Numbered from the stretch's first letter, positions 1 through 9,699 are shown. The stretch: DNA of 64,000 bases from Mycolicibacterium moriokaense (GCF_003347205.1 NZ_QQBJ01000024.1:1-64000); one strand, 5' to 3'. Notes: generated by a model not told the origin, from the sequence alone. Translations and numbers: made by a program.

Positions 1-197
<197 letters not shown>

Positions 198-277
198 CAC
201 CGCCACGGGGAGCGCCGACCGGACGACGCCATCGGGCAAGATGAGCGCATGGACGCTCGCCGGACGATGGTGCCCTA

Positions 278-1627
278 GTGCGTCTCATCACACGCCTCTA
301 CCAGGCGCTGGCGCGGGTGATGTCGCTGCGCATCATCGTGATCGTCGCGGCGCTGGCGGTGGTGGGTCTGGTCATCACGCTCGGTGTCTGGGTGTGGGTC
401 GGCGTGACCAACGACCAGTACAGCCAACTCGACCGCCGCCTCGACTCGGTCAGCAGCCTCGGCGACATCAACACCTTGCTGCGCACCGCGGAGAATCCCC
501 GGCTCGACCAACCGGCGGGCAACGGCGGCCTGGTGCGCACCGCCCGCGTCGACGGCAGCACCGTTTCGGTACCGCGCGACATCGTGTTGCCCGAATTTCC
601 CAACGGCTACACCAGCACCACGATCGACGGCGTCGAGTATCGGGTGCGTACCTTCTCCGCGGGTGATGCGACGATCGCGGTCGGCGCACCGCTGGCCGAG
701 ACGCAAGCCAGGATCGACGACCTGCATCGACGGGTGTTGTTGATCTGCGGCGGCGTCATCGTCGGGACCGTGCTGGTGGCTTCGGTGCTGTGGCTGATCA
801 TGATCAACCCGTTCCGGGTTCTCGCGCAGCAGGCCAGGGTGATCAACGCGCTGTCCAACCCTGAGGAAGTCAAGGTGCGCGGTGTGCAGGAGGCAGTGGA
901 GATCGCCGAGGCGGTGGAGGGAATGCTGGCCCGCATCGGCGACGAGCAGCAGCGCACCAAGGCGGCCCTGGAGTCAGCGCGGGATTTCGCCGCGGTGGCG
1001 TCGCACGAACTGCGGACTCCGCTGACCGCGATGCGAACCAACCTCGAGGTGCTCTCGACGTTGGACCTGTCCGCCGAGGGCCGCAAGGAGGTGATCGCCG
1101 ACGTGATGCGCACCCAGTCCCGCATCGAGGCCACCCTCTCGGCGCTGGAGCGCCTGGCTCAGGGGGAGTTGACCACCGTCGCCGACTTCGTCCCGGTGGA
1201 TATCACCGAACTGCTGGACAGGGCCGCCCATGACGCGATGCGCAACTATCCGGGCCTGGAGGTGTCGCTGGCGTCCTCGACGACGGTGTTGATGGTGGGT
1301 ATGCCCGCCGGCCTGCGGTTGGTGATCGACAATGCGATCACCAACGCGGTCAAGCACGGTGGCGCCACTGAAATCCGGCTTGCCGCAATCAGTTCGGTGG
1401 ACGGCGTCGAGATCACCGTGGACGACAACGGCTCCGGCGTTCCGGAGGAGGAGCGCGCCGCCGTCTTCGACCGGTTCTCCCGTGGCTCGACGGCCGCGCG
1501 GTCGGGATCCGGGCTCGGTCTGGCCCTGGTGGCACAGCAGGCCGAGATCCACGGCGGGACGGCGAGCCTGGCCACCAGTCCGATGGGCGGGGCGCGGCTC
1601 CTGCTGCGGCTGCCGCCACCGAAATAG
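278..1627 (+). CDS. PrrB-like sensor histidine kinase (orphan)
   Basis: A 449-residue membrane histidine kinase starting at GTG 278. It has a TM segment at about residues 18-42, an extracytoplasmic sensor of about 110 residues, a second TM at about 152-176, a linker, then the dimerisation domain with the H-box ASHELRTPLTAM (phospho-acceptor His243). The ATPase domain follows, with an N-box (NAVKHGG, about 352), DDNGSGVP and GSGLGLAL. Over its whole length it resembles M. tuberculosis PrrB, including the LHRRVLLICG stretch at TM2. PrrB is normally encoded beside its response regulator PrrA; here the neighbours are ctaD and a MarR gene, so this is probably a paralogue acting on a regulator encoded elsewhere. 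The start aligns with PrrB; an internal ATG at 320 is possible. Confidence 0.88.
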   Translation: MRLITRLYQALARVMSLRIIVIVAALAVVGLVITLGVWVWVGVTNDQYSQLDRRLDSVSSLGDINTLLRTAENPRLDQPAGNGGLVRTARVDGSTVSVPRDIVLPEFPNGYTSTTIDGVEYRVRTFSAGDATIAVGAPLAETQARIDDLHRRVLLICGGVIVGTVLVASVLWLIMINPFRVLAQQARVINALSNPEEVKVRGVQEAVEIAEAVEGMLARIGDEQQRTKAALESARDFAAVASHELRTPLTAMRTNLEVLSTLDLSAEGRKEVIADVMRTQSRIEATLSALERLAQGELTTVADFVPVDITELLDRAAHDAMRNYPGLEVSLASSTTVLMVGMPAGLRLVIDNAITNAVKHGGATEIRLAAISSVDGVEITVDDNGSGVPEEERAAVFDRFSRGSTAARSGSGLGLALVAQQAEIHGGTASLATSPMGGARLLLRLPPPK

Positions 1628-1637
1628 CGCGGCCTTC

Positions 1638-2102
1638 TCAGCGGCGCGCGTCGTCAGGGGCCAGTTCGTCGAGCAGGCGCTGCATCGTCGCGCACATCTG
1701 ATCGAAGCTCCGCCGGCCCGTCAACTCCGCCCACCGGCGCTCGATGTCGGCGACGCGGCGGCCCGCGTCGGCCATTAGATCCCGGCCCCGCGCGGTCAGG
1801 TCGATCAGCTTGGCCCTGCCATCGGCCGGATCGGGCCGACGGGTCAGGTAGCCGAGGTCGGCGAGGTCGTTGACGAGTTCCGAGGTGGCCGCGAGGCTGA
1901 GTTGCGCGCGGTCGGCCAATTCGGTGAGCCGGATGCCGCCCATCCGGATGTTGCCGAAGACCTGGAAATGCGGCTCCCGGATGTCGCCGTAGCCTGCGTC
2001 GGCGCGGGGTGCGGCCAGGTCGTCGCGGAATTCACGGAGCAGCCTGACCAGCAATTGGCCGATGGCCAGCCGGTCGGGGACACCCTTGCTTGACGACGCC
2101 AC
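1638..2102 (-). CDS. MarR-family transcriptional regulator
   Basis: A 154-residue winged-helix regulator. The open frame runs further upstream to 2318, but the family-like protein begins at GTG 2102 (MASSSKGVPDRLAIGQLLV), so that start is chosen. The core fits MarR: an N-terminal dimerisation helix, then RLTELADRAQLSLAATSELV as the recognition region, the wing LTRRPDPADGRAKLIDLTARG, and C-terminal dimer helices. It is divergent from the hydrolase-fold gene at 2164. The 61-bp gap holds overlapping inverted repeats, which suggests autoregulation plus control of the neighbour. Its 3' end faces the histidine kinase with only 10 bases between the stops. The ligand is unknown. Confidence 0.85.
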   Translation of the reverse strand: MASSSKGVPDRLAIGQLLVRLLREFRDDLAAPRADAGYGDIREPHFQVFGNIRMGGIRLTELADRAQLSLAATSELVNDLADLGYLTRRPDPADGRAKLIDLTARGRDLMADAGRRVADIERRWAELTGRRSFDQMCATMQRLLDELAPDDARR

Positions 2103-2120
2103 GACATCGGAGAATACTAC

Positions 2121-2145
2121 GGTTACCGAAGTTTCGGTTTCCGAA
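2121..2145. promoter_or_regulatory. Probable MarR operator (overlapping inverted repeats)
   Basis: In the 61-bp gap between the divergent MarR and hydrolase genes, ACCGAA-GT-TTCGGT (2125-2138) is a perfect inverted repeat. Its right arm is reused in TTCGG-TTT-CCGAA (2133-2145), giving three alternating half-sites. GGTTACC (2121-2127) forms one more small dyad on the left. The site lies 19-43 bases before ATG 2164 and about 20-40 bases before GTG 2102, where a repressor could block both promoters. Assignment to the adjacent MarR protein is inferred from position. Confidence 0.6.
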
Positions 2146-2163
2146 GTAAATATGGGAGACGCG

Positions 2164-2994
2164 ATGGGTACCGCAAATCTGGACTTCGCCGACACCGACC
2201 TCGGCCGCCTGCACGTGCGGCGCAGCGGCACCGGCCCGCCCGTGGTGCTGTGGCACAGCCTGTTCGTCGACTCCCGGTCCTGGGGCCCGCTGATCGACGC
2301 GCTGGCCAAGCGGCGCACGGTCTATGCGATCGACGGACCGTCGCACGGTAAGAGCGACTCGGTGCCAAGGGATTTCACCTTCGAGGAGGTGGTGGCCTCG
2401 GCCGAACAGGCGCTGGACCGCCTCGGGCTCACCGAACCGGTCGACTGGGTGGGCAACGCGTGGGGAGGCCACGTGGGCATCCGGCTGGCGACCGGCACGC
2501 GGCTGAAGACGTTGACCACCATCGGCACTCCGGTGCAGGGTTTCACGATTCCGGAGAAGCTCACCATGGCTTGGCCGCTGGTCGGGATGTACCGGCTGGC
2601 CGGGCCGTCGCGTCTGGTCGTCAAGCTGCTCTTCGACTCGCTGCTCGGCAGGGATTGCATTGCCGCACAACCCGATCAGGCCGCAACGGTGATGGCGTCC
2701 TTCCAGGACGCGGACCGTACCGGGATGTTCCACGCGATGCGCTCGATGATGCTGCACCGCGCGGGTGTCGAAGGCCTGCTCGGCCGCATCGCGGTGCCGA
2801 CGCTGGTGATGAGCGTGCGTGACGATGTCACCGGCTGGCGGCCCGATGAGGCCAGCAGGACATGCGCGGCCATCCCGGACTGCCGCGTCGAGGAAGTGGC
2901 GGGCACCGGCCATATCTCACCGTTGCTGATCGACCGCGACAGGATCGCGCGGCTGGTCACCGACTTCTGGAACGCGGGGGTGTCGGCTCCTTAG
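2164..2994 (+). CDS. Alpha/beta-hydrolase-fold protein lacking the nucleophile serine
   Basis: A 276-residue protein starting at ATG 2164, preceded by GGGAG five bases upstream; an in-frame ATG at 2152 is an alternative. The fold is clear: an oxyanion-type HSLFVDSRSW segment, strand and turn AIDGPSHGKSD, and a late His in GTGHIS. The nucleophile-elbow sequence is VGNAWGGHVG, so residue 99 is Ala (GCG) where the family has G-x-S-x-G. The protein may be non-hydrolytic, use another mechanism, or bind ligand only. It is divergent from the MarR gene with a shared operator region, so it is probably the regulator's target. Its stop overlaps the gabT stop (convergent, 4 bases). Substrate unknown. Confidence 0.8.
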   Translation: MGTANLDFADTDLGRLHVRRSGTGPPVVLWHSLFVDSRSWGPLIDALAKRRTVYAIDGPSHGKSDSVPRDFTFEEVVASAEQALDRLGLTEPVDWVGNAWGGHVGIRLATGTRLKTLTTIGTPVQGFTIPEKLTMAWPLVGMYRLAGPSRLVVKLLFDSLLGRDCIAAQPDQAATVMASFQDADRTGMFHAMRSMMLHRAGVEGLLGRIAVPTLVMSVRDDVTGWRPDEASRTCAAIPDCRVEEVAGTGHISPLLIDRDRIARLVTDFWNAGVSAP

Positions 2995-4331
2995 AGGTCG
3001 GCGAGCACGAGCGCCAGCACGTCGAGCGCCTCGACGATCAGCTCGTCGCTGATGCTCAGCGGCGGCAGGAAGCGCAGCACGTTGCCGTAGGTGCCGCAGG
3101 TCAGCACGATCACCCCGGCCGCATGGCAGCCGGCGGCCAGCTTGGCGGTCAGCTCGCCGTCGGGTTCCGTGGTGCCCGCCTTGACGATCTCCATCGCGAT
3201 CATCGCGCCGCGGCCGCGGACGTCCCCGATGCGGTCGTCCTCGGCCTGCATCCGGTGCAGCCGGTCCTTCATCAACTGCTCGATCTCGCCGGCCCGCGCC
3301 ACCAGGCCGTCCGACTCGATCGTCTCGATGGTGGCCAACGCGGCCGCGCACGCGACCGGATTGCCGCCGTAGGTGCCGCCGAGCCCGCTGACATGCGGTG
3401 CATCCATGATCTCGGCGCGACCGGTCACCGCCGACAGCGGCAGACCGTCGGCGATGCCCTTGGCCGTGACGATCAGGTCGGGCTCGAGGCCCTCGTGCTC
3501 GCAGGCGAACATGGCGCCGGTGCGCGCGAACCCCGTCTGCACCTCGTCGGCGATGAACACCACGTCGTTCTTGCGGCACCAGTCCAGCAGCGCGGGCAGG
3601 AAGCCGTCCGCGGGCACGATGAAACCGCCTTCGCCCTGGATCGGTTCGATGATGACCGCCGCCAGGTTGGCCGCGCCCACCTGCTTGTCGATGACGTTGA
3701 TGGCGCGGCGGGCGGCGACTTCGCCGTCGGTCGCCATCTCCTTGCCGAACTCCGCGTCACGGAACGGGTAGGACAGCGGCGCGCGGTAGATCTCCGGCGC
3801 GAACGGACCGAAGCCGTGTTTGTACGGCATCGACTTGGCCGTCAGGGCCATGGTCAGGTTGGTGCGGCCGTGGTAGGCGTGGTCGAACGACACCACCGCC
3901 TGCTTGCGGGTATACGTCCTGGCGATCTTGACAGCGTTCTCGACCGCCTCCGAGCCGGAGTTGAACAGCGCCGAGCGTTTCTCGTGGCTGCCGGGTGTCA
4001 GCCGGTTGAGGGCCTCGGCGACGGCGACGTACTCCTCGTACGGCGTGATCATGAAGCAGGTGTGGGTGAAATCCGCGACCTGCGCGCGCACCGCCTCGAC
4101 CACGCGCGGCGACGCGTTGCCGATGGTGGTGACGGCGATGCCGGACCCGAGGTCGATGAGACGGTTGCCGTCGACGTCTTCGACGATGCCGCCGCCGGCC
4201 CTCGCGGCGTACACCGGCATCGTGTTGCCGATGCCGCGCGACACCGCCGCGACCTTCCGGTCGATCAGCTCTTTGCTGCGTGGACCGGGGATGGTGGTGG
4301 CGAGATGGCGGCTCTGCTCGAGGGTGCTCAC
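2991..4331 (-). CDS. gabT: 4-aminobutyrate aminotransferase
   Basis: A 446-residue class III PLP aminotransferase that transfers the amino group of GABA to 2-oxoglutarate, giving succinic semialdehyde. It closely matches M. tuberculosis GabT: ARAGGGIVEDVDGNRLIDLG near the N terminus, FDHAYHGRTNLTMALTAK, the cofactor-binding IADEVQTGFARTG (PLP-phenol Asp), and TAKGIADGLPLSAVTGR with the Schiff-base lysine at about residue 291. GTG 4331 is chosen because the conserved protein begins STLEQSR there; the open frame extends to 4442 without family similarity. It is divergent from yajC. No succinic semialdehyde dehydrogenase is adjacent, though the aldehyde dehydrogenase at 32423 belongs to the same superfamily. 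Confidence 0.93.
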   Translation of the reverse strand: MSTLEQSRHLATTIPGPRSKELIDRKVAAVSRGIGNTMPVYAARAGGGIVEDVDGNRLIDLGSGIAVTTIGNASPRVVEAVRAQVADFTHTCFMITPYEEYVAVAEALNRLTPGSHEKRSALFNSGSEAVENAVKIARTYTRKQAVVSFDHAYHGRTNLTMALTAKSMPYKHGFGPFAPEIYRAPLSYPFRDAEFGKEMATDGEVAARRAINVIDKQVGAANLAAVIIEPIQGEGGFIVPADGFLPALLDWCRKNDVVFIADEVQTGFARTGAMFACEHEGLEPDLIVTAKGIADGLPLSAVTGRAEIMDAPHVSGLGGTYGGNPVACAAALATIETIESDGLVARAGEIEQLMKDRLHRMQAEDDRIGDVRGRGAMIAMEIVKAGTTEPDGELTAKLAAGCHAAGVIVLTCGTYGNVLRFLPPLSISDELIVEALDVLALVLADL

Positions 4332-4568
4332 GCTGTGTGAGCCTAGTCCGACGCGCACCGATCCGATCGGGAACTTCCGTGCCTGTTGGCGGGATGATCG
4401 GTGGCAGCCGATCTCGGCAACTGATTCCGTAGCGACGAGCACTCAGAACACGGGGTCGCTCGGCCTTGGGCTGCCGCAATGGCACACTGGTCACCTAGAA
4501 GGCTCTCAAGGATCCACCCATGGTCCGGGGTCGTCATCGCACAATCGACACGAAAGACAGTTGCTGCC
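4332..4568. other. Intergenic region, gabT/yajC divergent promoters
   Basis: A 237-base gap between the divergent gabT and yajC genes. It must carry both promoters. I could not assign -35/-10 boxes with confidence, and no riboswitch-like or strong stem-loop structure stands out. Confidence 0.4.
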
Positions 4569-4919
4569 ATGGATCTGGTTGCCCTATTACCCCTGCTCAT
4601 CATCCTGGGCGCGTTCATGTTCTTCGCTTCGCGGCGCCAGAAGAAGGCCATGCAGGCCACCATCGACCTGCACAACTCGCTCAACGTCGGCGACCGCGTT
4701 CACACCACGTCGGGCCTCATCGGCGAGATCAAGGCGATCACCGACGACGAAGTACATCTCGAGATCGCGCCGGGCATCGTGACGACGTGGATGAAGCTCG
4801 CCGTGCGGGACCGCATCGAGCCCGACGACGAACTCGACGACGACATCGACGAAGCCGACGAACCCCAGTCGACGGCCACCGAGATCACGGACAGCACCGA
4901 CCAGAATCGACTGACCTGA
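4569..4919 (+). CDS. yajC: Preprotein translocase subunit YajC
   Basis: A 116-residue protein with one N-terminal TM segment (LVALLPLLIILGAFMFF, residues 3-19). A basic RRQKKAMQ stretch, a small beta domain (LNVGDRVHTTSGLIGEIKAI) and a very acidic tail follow. This is the YajC pattern. YajC associates with SecDF at the membrane and supports Sec-dependent export. Start ATG 4569 places the TM segment at the terminus; the frame is open upstream to 4479 without family sequence. It is the first gene of yajC-secD-secF, the normal mycobacterial order. Confidence 0.95.
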   Translation: MDLVALLPLLIILGAFMFFASRRQKKAMQATIDLHNSLNVGDRVHTTSGLIGEIKAITDDEVHLEIAPGIVTTWMKLAVRDRIEPDDELDDDIDEADEPQSTATEITDSTDQNRLT

Positions 4920-4998
4920 CGACTGACAGACAGGGACTCAGCGCGGCCACGTACTCTTTGCGGTGCTGACGACCTGACCTCGAGGAGACCGTAGAAAC

Positions 4999-6771
4999 GT
5001 GGCATCGCCTTCGACGCCGGTGCACCCTGCCCGCTACCTGGCAATCTTCCTCGCGCTGCTGATCGGCGTGTACCTCCTGGTCTTTCTGACCGGCGACAAG
5101 AAGGCCGAGCCCAAACTCGGCATCGACCTGCAGGGCGGAACCAGGGTCACATTGACCGCGCGCACGCCGGACGGCTCGCCGCCGACGCAGGACGCGCTGA
5201 ACCAGGCGCAACAGATCATCTCCTCGCGCGTGAACGGCCTCGGCGTCTCCGGCTCGGAAGTGGTGATCGACGGGGACAACCTGGTGATCACGGTGCCGGG
5301 CAACGACAGCAACGAGGCCCGCAACCTGGGCCAGACCGCGCGGCTGTACATCCGACCCGTCATCCACGTGATCCCCGCCCAGCAGCCCGGACAGGCCGGC
5401 CCGAACCAGGGTGCGCCGCCGCAGGGCCAGCCCGCGCCGGACGGCCAGCCGCCCGCGCCCGAGGGCCAGCCCGCGCCGGACGGCCAGCCGGCGCCGGCCG
5501 AGGAGGCTCCGCCCGCACCCCCGCAAGGCGGCGACGTGCCTGCCCCGGCCGAGCAGCAACCGCAGCCGGAGTCGCAGCTGCCGCCGCAGCCGCGTCCCTA
5601 CCCGCAGGCTCCGCCACCGAGCCCGGCGCCCCCGGGCCCCGCGCCCAAGCCGCAGGAGAAGGACCTCTCCCAGCGCATCGCCGACGAGAAGGCGCTGCGC
5701 CAGAGCACCGAACAGCAGATCCAGATCCTGGCGCTGCAGTTCCAGGCCACGCGCTGCGGCGAGGACGACGTCCTGGCCGGCAACGATGACCCCAACCTGC
5801 CGCTGGTGACCTGTTCGACCGACGGCTCCCAGGTGTATCTGCTGGACAAGTCGATCATCAGCGGTGAGCAGATCAAGAACGCCAGCTCCGGCATGGACAC
5901 CCAGCGCGGCGAGTACGTCGTGCAGTTGGAGTTCAAGCCCGACGCCGCCAACATCTGGGCCGACTTCACCGCATCTCACGTGGGCACACAGACGGCGTTC
6001 ACGCTGGACTCTCAGGTCGTCAGCGCCCCGCAGATCGAAGAGGCGATTCCCGGCGGCAACACCCAGATCACGGGCCAGTTCAACGCCGAGCGGGCCAAGG
6101 AACTGGCCAACGTGCTGAAGTACGGCTCGCTGCCGCTGTCGTTCGAGTCGTCCGAGGCCGAAACGGTCTCGGCCACACTGGGATTGACGTCGCTGCGAGC
6201 GGGCCTCATCGCGGGCGCCATCGGGTTGGCGGCGGTGCTGCTGTACTCGCTGCTGTACTACCGGGTGCTCGGACTGCTGACGGCTTTGTCGCTGGTGGCT
6301 TCGGGTGCAATGGTTTTCGCGATACTGGTGCTGCTCGGCAGATATATCAACTACACACTTGACCTGGCCGGCATCGCCGGTTTGATCATCGGTATCGGCA
6401 CCACCGCCGACTCGTTCGTGGTGTTCTTCGAACGCATCAAGGACGAGATACGCGAGGGCCGTTCGTTCCGTTCCGCGGTTCCCCGCGGTTGGGTGCGCGC
6501 CCGCAAGACGATCATCTCCGGCAACGCGGTGACCTTCCTGGCCGCGGTGGTGCTCTACGTCCTGGCCATCGGTCAGGTGAAGGGCTTCGCGTTCACCCTC
6601 GGCCTGACCACGATCCTCGACGTCGTGGTGGTCTTCCTGGTGACGTGGCCGCTGATCTACCTTGCGTCCAAGTCGACGCTGCTGTCCAAGCCCGCCTTCA
6701 ACGGCTTGGGCGCCGTGCAGCAGATCGCGCGCGAACGCCGAGCCTCCGCACATGCGACGGGACGGGGATAG
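4999..6771 (+). CDS. secD: Protein translocase subunit SecD
   Basis: A 590-residue RND-family export motor subunit; with SecF it uses the proton gradient to pull substrates out of SecYEG. It starts at GTG 4999. TM1 is about residues 13-28, followed by [12 protein letters not shown]. Residues about 130-215 are an extreme Pro/Ala/Gly/Gln-rich insert with repeated [12 protein letters not shown] units, then charged and periplasmic domains. Five C-terminal TM segments include [28 protein letters not shown], the SecD proton-path signature with conserved Asp and Arg/Lys. The Pro-rich insert is a known actinobacterial feature, but its repeat number should vary between strains. Confidence 0.96.
   Translation: MASPSTPVHPARYLAIFLALLIGVYLLVFLTGDKKAEPKLGIDLQGGTRVTLTARTPDGSPPTQDALNQAQQIISSRVNGLGVSGSEVVIDGDNLVITVPGNDSNEARNLGQTARLYIRPVIHVIPAQQPGQAGPNQGAPPQGQPAPDGQPPAPEGQPAPDGQPAPAEEAPPAPPQGGDVPAPAEQQPQPESQLPPQPRPYPQAPPPSPAPPGPAPKPQEKDLSQRIADEKALRQSTEQQIQILALQFQATRCGEDDVLAGNDDPNLPLVTCSTDGSQVYLLDKSIISGEQIKNASSGMDTQRGEYVVQLEFKPDAANIWADFTASHVGTQTAFTLDSQVVSAPQIEEAIPGGNTQITGQFNAERAKELANVLKYGSLPLSFESSEAETVSATLGLTSLRAGLIAGAIGLAAVLLYSLLYYRVLGLLTALSLVASGAMVFAILVLLGRYINYTLDLAGIAGLIIGIGTTADSFVVFFERIKDEIREGRSFRSAVPRGWVRARKTIISGNAVTFLAAVVLYVLAIGQVKGFAFTLGLTTILDVVVVFLVTWPLIYLASKSTLLSKPAFNGLGAVQQIARERRASAHATGRG
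5415..5655 (+). repeat. Coding repeats of SecD proline-rich linker
   Basis: Inside secD, near-identical units encoding [15 protein letters not shown] and PAPDGQPAP recur between about 5415 and 5500. They are followed by irregular PP/PQ runs to about 5655. The DNA is almost pure C, G and A in this stretch (long C+G runs), which favours slippage. The region is in frame and uninterrupted. Confidence 0.7.
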
Positions 6772-6775
6772 CCCG

Positions 6776-8053
6776 ATGGCCAAACGCACATCCGACGCCA
6801 CCGAATCCAAGGCCGTCGAGGCGCCCGATCTCGAGAGTTCGATGGGCGACGCTCCGCGGCACGGCTTCTTCGTCCGCCTCTACACCGGCACCGGTGCCTT
6901 CGAGGTCGTCGGCCGCCGCAAGCTCTGGTACTCCATCAGCGGCGTGATCGTCGCGGTCTGCGTCATCAGCATCGTGCTGCGCGGGTTCACCTTCGGCATC
7001 GACTTCGAGGGCGGCACCAAGGTCTCTATGCCCGCGGCCGGTGTCAGCGTCGATCGGGTCGAAGCCGTGTTCAGCCAGACGCTGGGCAAGAACGCCGAAT
7101 CCGTGGTGCTGGTCGGCAACGGGCCGTCGGCGACGGTGCAGATCCGCACCGAAGCGCTCAACAACGACGAGACGGCGAAACTACGCGACGCCTTGTTCGA
7201 CGCCTTCCAGCCCAAGGGCCTCGACGGCCAGCCCAGCAAGCAGGCGATCAGCGACTCGGCGGTCTCGGAGACCTGGGGAGGCCAGATCACCCAGAAGGCG
7301 CTGGTGGCGCTGGTGGTCTTCCTGGTGCTGGCGTCGGTCTACATCGCGGTGCGCTACGAGCGCTACATGGCGATATCCGCAATGACGACACTGGTTTTCG
7401 ACCTGGTCGTCACCGCGGGGGTGTACTCGCTGGTCGGCTTCGAGGTCACGCCGGCCACGGTGATCGGGCTGCTGACCATCCTCGGCTTCTCGCTGTACGA
7501 CACCGTCATCGTGTTCGACAAGGTCGAGGAGAACACCCACGGCTTCCAGCACACCACCCGCAGGACCTTCGCCGAGCAGGCCAACCTGGCGATCAACCAG
7601 ACCTTCATGCGCTCGATCAACACCAGCCTGATCTCGGTGCTGCCGATCCTGTCGCTGATGGTGGTCGCGGTGTGGCTGCTCGGCGTCGGCACGCTGAAGG
7701 ACCTCGCCCTGGTCCAGTTGGTCGGCGTCATCGTCGGCACCTACTCGTCGATCTTCTTCGCCACCCCGCTGCTGGTGTCGCTTCGCGAACGCACCGAGTT
7801 GGTGCGCACGCACACCCGCCGCGTGCTCAACCGTCGTAAACCGACCGGCGAGAAGTCCCGCCCGACGGCGGACGTCGTGACGGCGGACGACGAATCCGAT
7901 GATGAGAAGGAGACCGTCGGCGCCGCGTCCACGGCGGCGACGACGGGCAAGCACGCGCTCGCCGACAAGCCCGCGCCCGGCGCCCGGCCCATCCGACCGA
8001 CCAGCAGCAGGACGGGACGGCCCGCGGGCAAGCGGAACACCCGGCGGCGGTAG
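6776..8053 (+). CDS. secF: Protein translocase subunit SecF
   Basis: A 425-residue partner of SecD. ATG 6776 lies 4 bases after the secD stop, with GGGGA just upstream as ribosome site; the open frame begins further up (6662), inside secD. TM1 (about residues 46-66) is followed by RGFTFGIDFEGGTKVSM, the SecF signature. A periplasmic domain follows, then five TM segments with TILGFSLYDTVIVFDKVEEN and RSINTSLISVLPI. The C-terminal 80 residues are a basic, disordered cytoplasmic tail (RRKPTGEKSRPTADVV...), a length typical for mycobacteria. It is translationally linked to secD. Confidence 0.96.
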   Translation: MAKRTSDATESKAVEAPDLESSMGDAPRHGFFVRLYTGTGAFEVVGRRKLWYSISGVIVAVCVISIVLRGFTFGIDFEGGTKVSMPAAGVSVDRVEAVFSQTLGKNAESVVLVGNGPSATVQIRTEALNNDETAKLRDALFDAFQPKGLDGQPSKQAISDSAVSETWGGQITQKALVALVVFLVLASVYIAVRYERYMAISAMTTLVFDLVVTAGVYSLVGFEVTPATVIGLLTILGFSLYDTVIVFDKVEENTHGFQHTTRRTFAEQANLAINQTFMRSINTSLISVLPILSLMVVAVWLLGVGTLKDLALVQLVGVIVGTYSSIFFATPLLVSLRERTELVRTHTRRVLNRRKPTGEKSRPTADVVTADDESDDEKETVGAASTAATTGKHALADKPAPGARPIRPTSSRTGRPAGKRNTRRR

Positions 8054-8058
8054 CCCTC

Positions 8059-9699
8059 ATGACGGCCCGGTTGCGGGGGACTGCCGCCGCGGTGACGGTC
8101 GCGCTCGCCTGCGCGCTGGGCGTCTCGGCGTGTTCGAGCAGCCCGGCCGACGAGATCACCTACGCCGTCGACGGCATGCTTTCCACCTACAACACCAACA
8201 CCGTCGCCGGTGCGGCGTCGGGCGGCCCGCAGGCGTTCGCGCGGGTACTGACCGGCTTCAACTACCACGGACCCGACGGCCAGATCGTCGGCGACCACGA
8301 CTTCGGCACCATCGCGGTCGTCGGCCGCGCCCCGCTGGTGCTCGACTACGTGATCAGCGACAAGGCCGTCTACTCCGACGGCAAGCCTGTCACGTGTGAC
8401 GACCTGGTGCTCGCGTGGGCGTCGCAGTCCGGCCGGTACCCGGGCTTCGAGGCAGCCAACCAGGGCGGCTACCGCGACATCGCCACCATCGACTGTGCGC
8501 CAGGGCAGAAGCGCGCCCGGGTGTCGTTCGCGCCGGATCGCGCGCTGGTCGACTTCGGGCAGCTGTTCGCCGCCACGTCGATGATGCCCAGCCACGTCAT
8601 CTCCGACGAACTCGGCGTCGACGTCACCACCGCCATCCTGAGCAACGACGGCCCGACCATCGACCGCATCGCCCAGGCGTGGAACAGCATCTGGAACCTG
8701 ACGCCCGACCTGGACGTCAAACGGTTCCCGTCGTCGGGGCCCTACAAGCTGGAGTCCGTCAGCGCCGACGGCGCCGTGGTGCTGGTCGCCAACGACAAAT
8801 GGTGGGGCGCCAAGCCCGTCACGAACAAGATCGTCGTCAGACCGCGCGGCGCCGACGTGCAGGACCACCTCAACAACGGCACCGTCGACGTCGTCGACGT
8901 CGCCGCCGGATCGTCGGGTGTGCTGAACATGCCCGACGAATACACCCAGACCGACAGCCCGTCGGCAGGCATCGAGCAGCTGATCTTCGCCGCCCAGGGT
9001 CCGATGGCGGCGCCGCCGGCCAGGCGCGCGCTGGCCCTGTGCACGCCGCGCGACGTGATCGCGCGCAACGCGGAGGTGCCGATCGCCAACTCGCGGCTGA
9101 ACCCGGTGAACGAGGAAGCCGTCGGAAGCGGCGAGACGGTCGGCGCCGAGGGCTTCGTCGTGGCCAATCCCGACGCCGCGCGGGACGCCCTGGGCAACCA
9201 GCCGCTGGCGGTGCGGATCGGCTATCAGACCCCCAACGCGCGGCTCGCCGCGACCGTCGGCGCGATCGCCAAGTCCTGTGCGCCGGCGGGCATCGCCGTC
9301 AAGGACATGGGCTCCGATACCACCGGCCCGCTGACGTTGCGCAACAACGACATCGACGTGCTGCTGGCCAGCACCGGAGGGGCCACCGGGAGCGGTTCCA
9401 GCGGTTCGTCGGCGTTGGACGCCTACGACCTGCACACTGGCAACGGCAACAACCTGTCGGGCTACTCGAACCCGCAGATCGACGGCATCATCGATTCGCT
9501 GGCGGTGACCGCTGACCCCAAGGAGCTGGCCCGGCTGCTGGGTGACGCCGGACCGGTGCTGTGGGCCGACGTGCCGACGCTGCCGTTGTACCGACAGCAG
9601 CGCACCTTGATCACATCGAACAAGATGTATGCGGTGAGCAGCAATCCGACGCGGTGGGGTGCGGGATGGAACATGGACAGGTGGGTGTTGAAGAAGTGA
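8059..9699 (+). CDS. DppA/OppA-family solute-binding lipoprotein (Rv2585c-like)
   Basis: A 546-residue exported lipoprotein of the extracytoplasmic binding-protein family 5 (peptide and related ligands). A 24-residue signal peptide ends in the lipobox GVSAC, with Cys25 the lipidated residue. The mature part shows the family pattern: an early YNTNT.., [47 protein letters not shown], and a C-terminal [12 protein letters not shown] segment. It starts 5 bases after secF and overlaps apt by four bases, so it is part of the sec operon. No permease or ATPase genes are adjacent, as in M. tuberculosis, so its importer is encoded elsewhere or it has another surface role. The ligand is unknown. Confidence 0.88.
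   Translation: MTARLRGTAAAVTVALACALGVSACSSSPADEITYAVDGMLSTYNTNTVAGAASGGPQAFARVLTGFNYHGPDGQIVGDHDFGTIAVVGRAPLVLDYVISDKAVYSDGKPVTCDDLVLAWASQSGRYPGFEAANQGGYRDIATIDCAPGQKRARVSFAPDRALVDFGQLFAATSMMPSHVISDELGVDVTTAILSNDGPTIDRIAQAWNSIWNLTPDLDVKRFPSSGPYKLESVSADGAVVLVANDKWWGAKPVTNKIVVRPRGADVQDHLNNGTVDVVDVAAGSSGVLNMPDEYTQTDSPSAGIEQLIFAAQGPMAAPPARRALALCTPRDVIARNAEVPIANSRLNPVNEEAVGSGETVGAEGFVVANPDAARDALGNQPLAVRIGYQTPNARLAATVGAIAKSCAPAGIAVKDMGSDTTGPLTLRNNDIDVLLASTGGATGSGSSGSSALDAYDLHTGNGNNLSGYSNPQIDGIIDSLAVTADPKELARLLGDAGPVLWADVPTLPLYRQQRTLITSNKMYAVSSNPTRWGAGWNMDRWVLKK

Noticed and set aside
2862-4340. Plus-strand open frame of 492 codons opposite gabT
   Set aside because: It is the antisense shadow of a well-conserved aminotransferase; its product is low-complexity with no recognisable domain.
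4885-6810. Long minus-strand open frame (641 codons) opposite secD
   Set aside because: It mirrors secD in GC-rich DNA, gives a low-complexity Arg/Gly/His protein and has no family motifs; secD on the plus strand is unmistakable.
7741-9435. Minus-strand open frame of 564 codons opposite secF and the binding lipoprotein
   Set aside because: It spans the end of one real gene and most of another on the opposite strand and has no family sequence.
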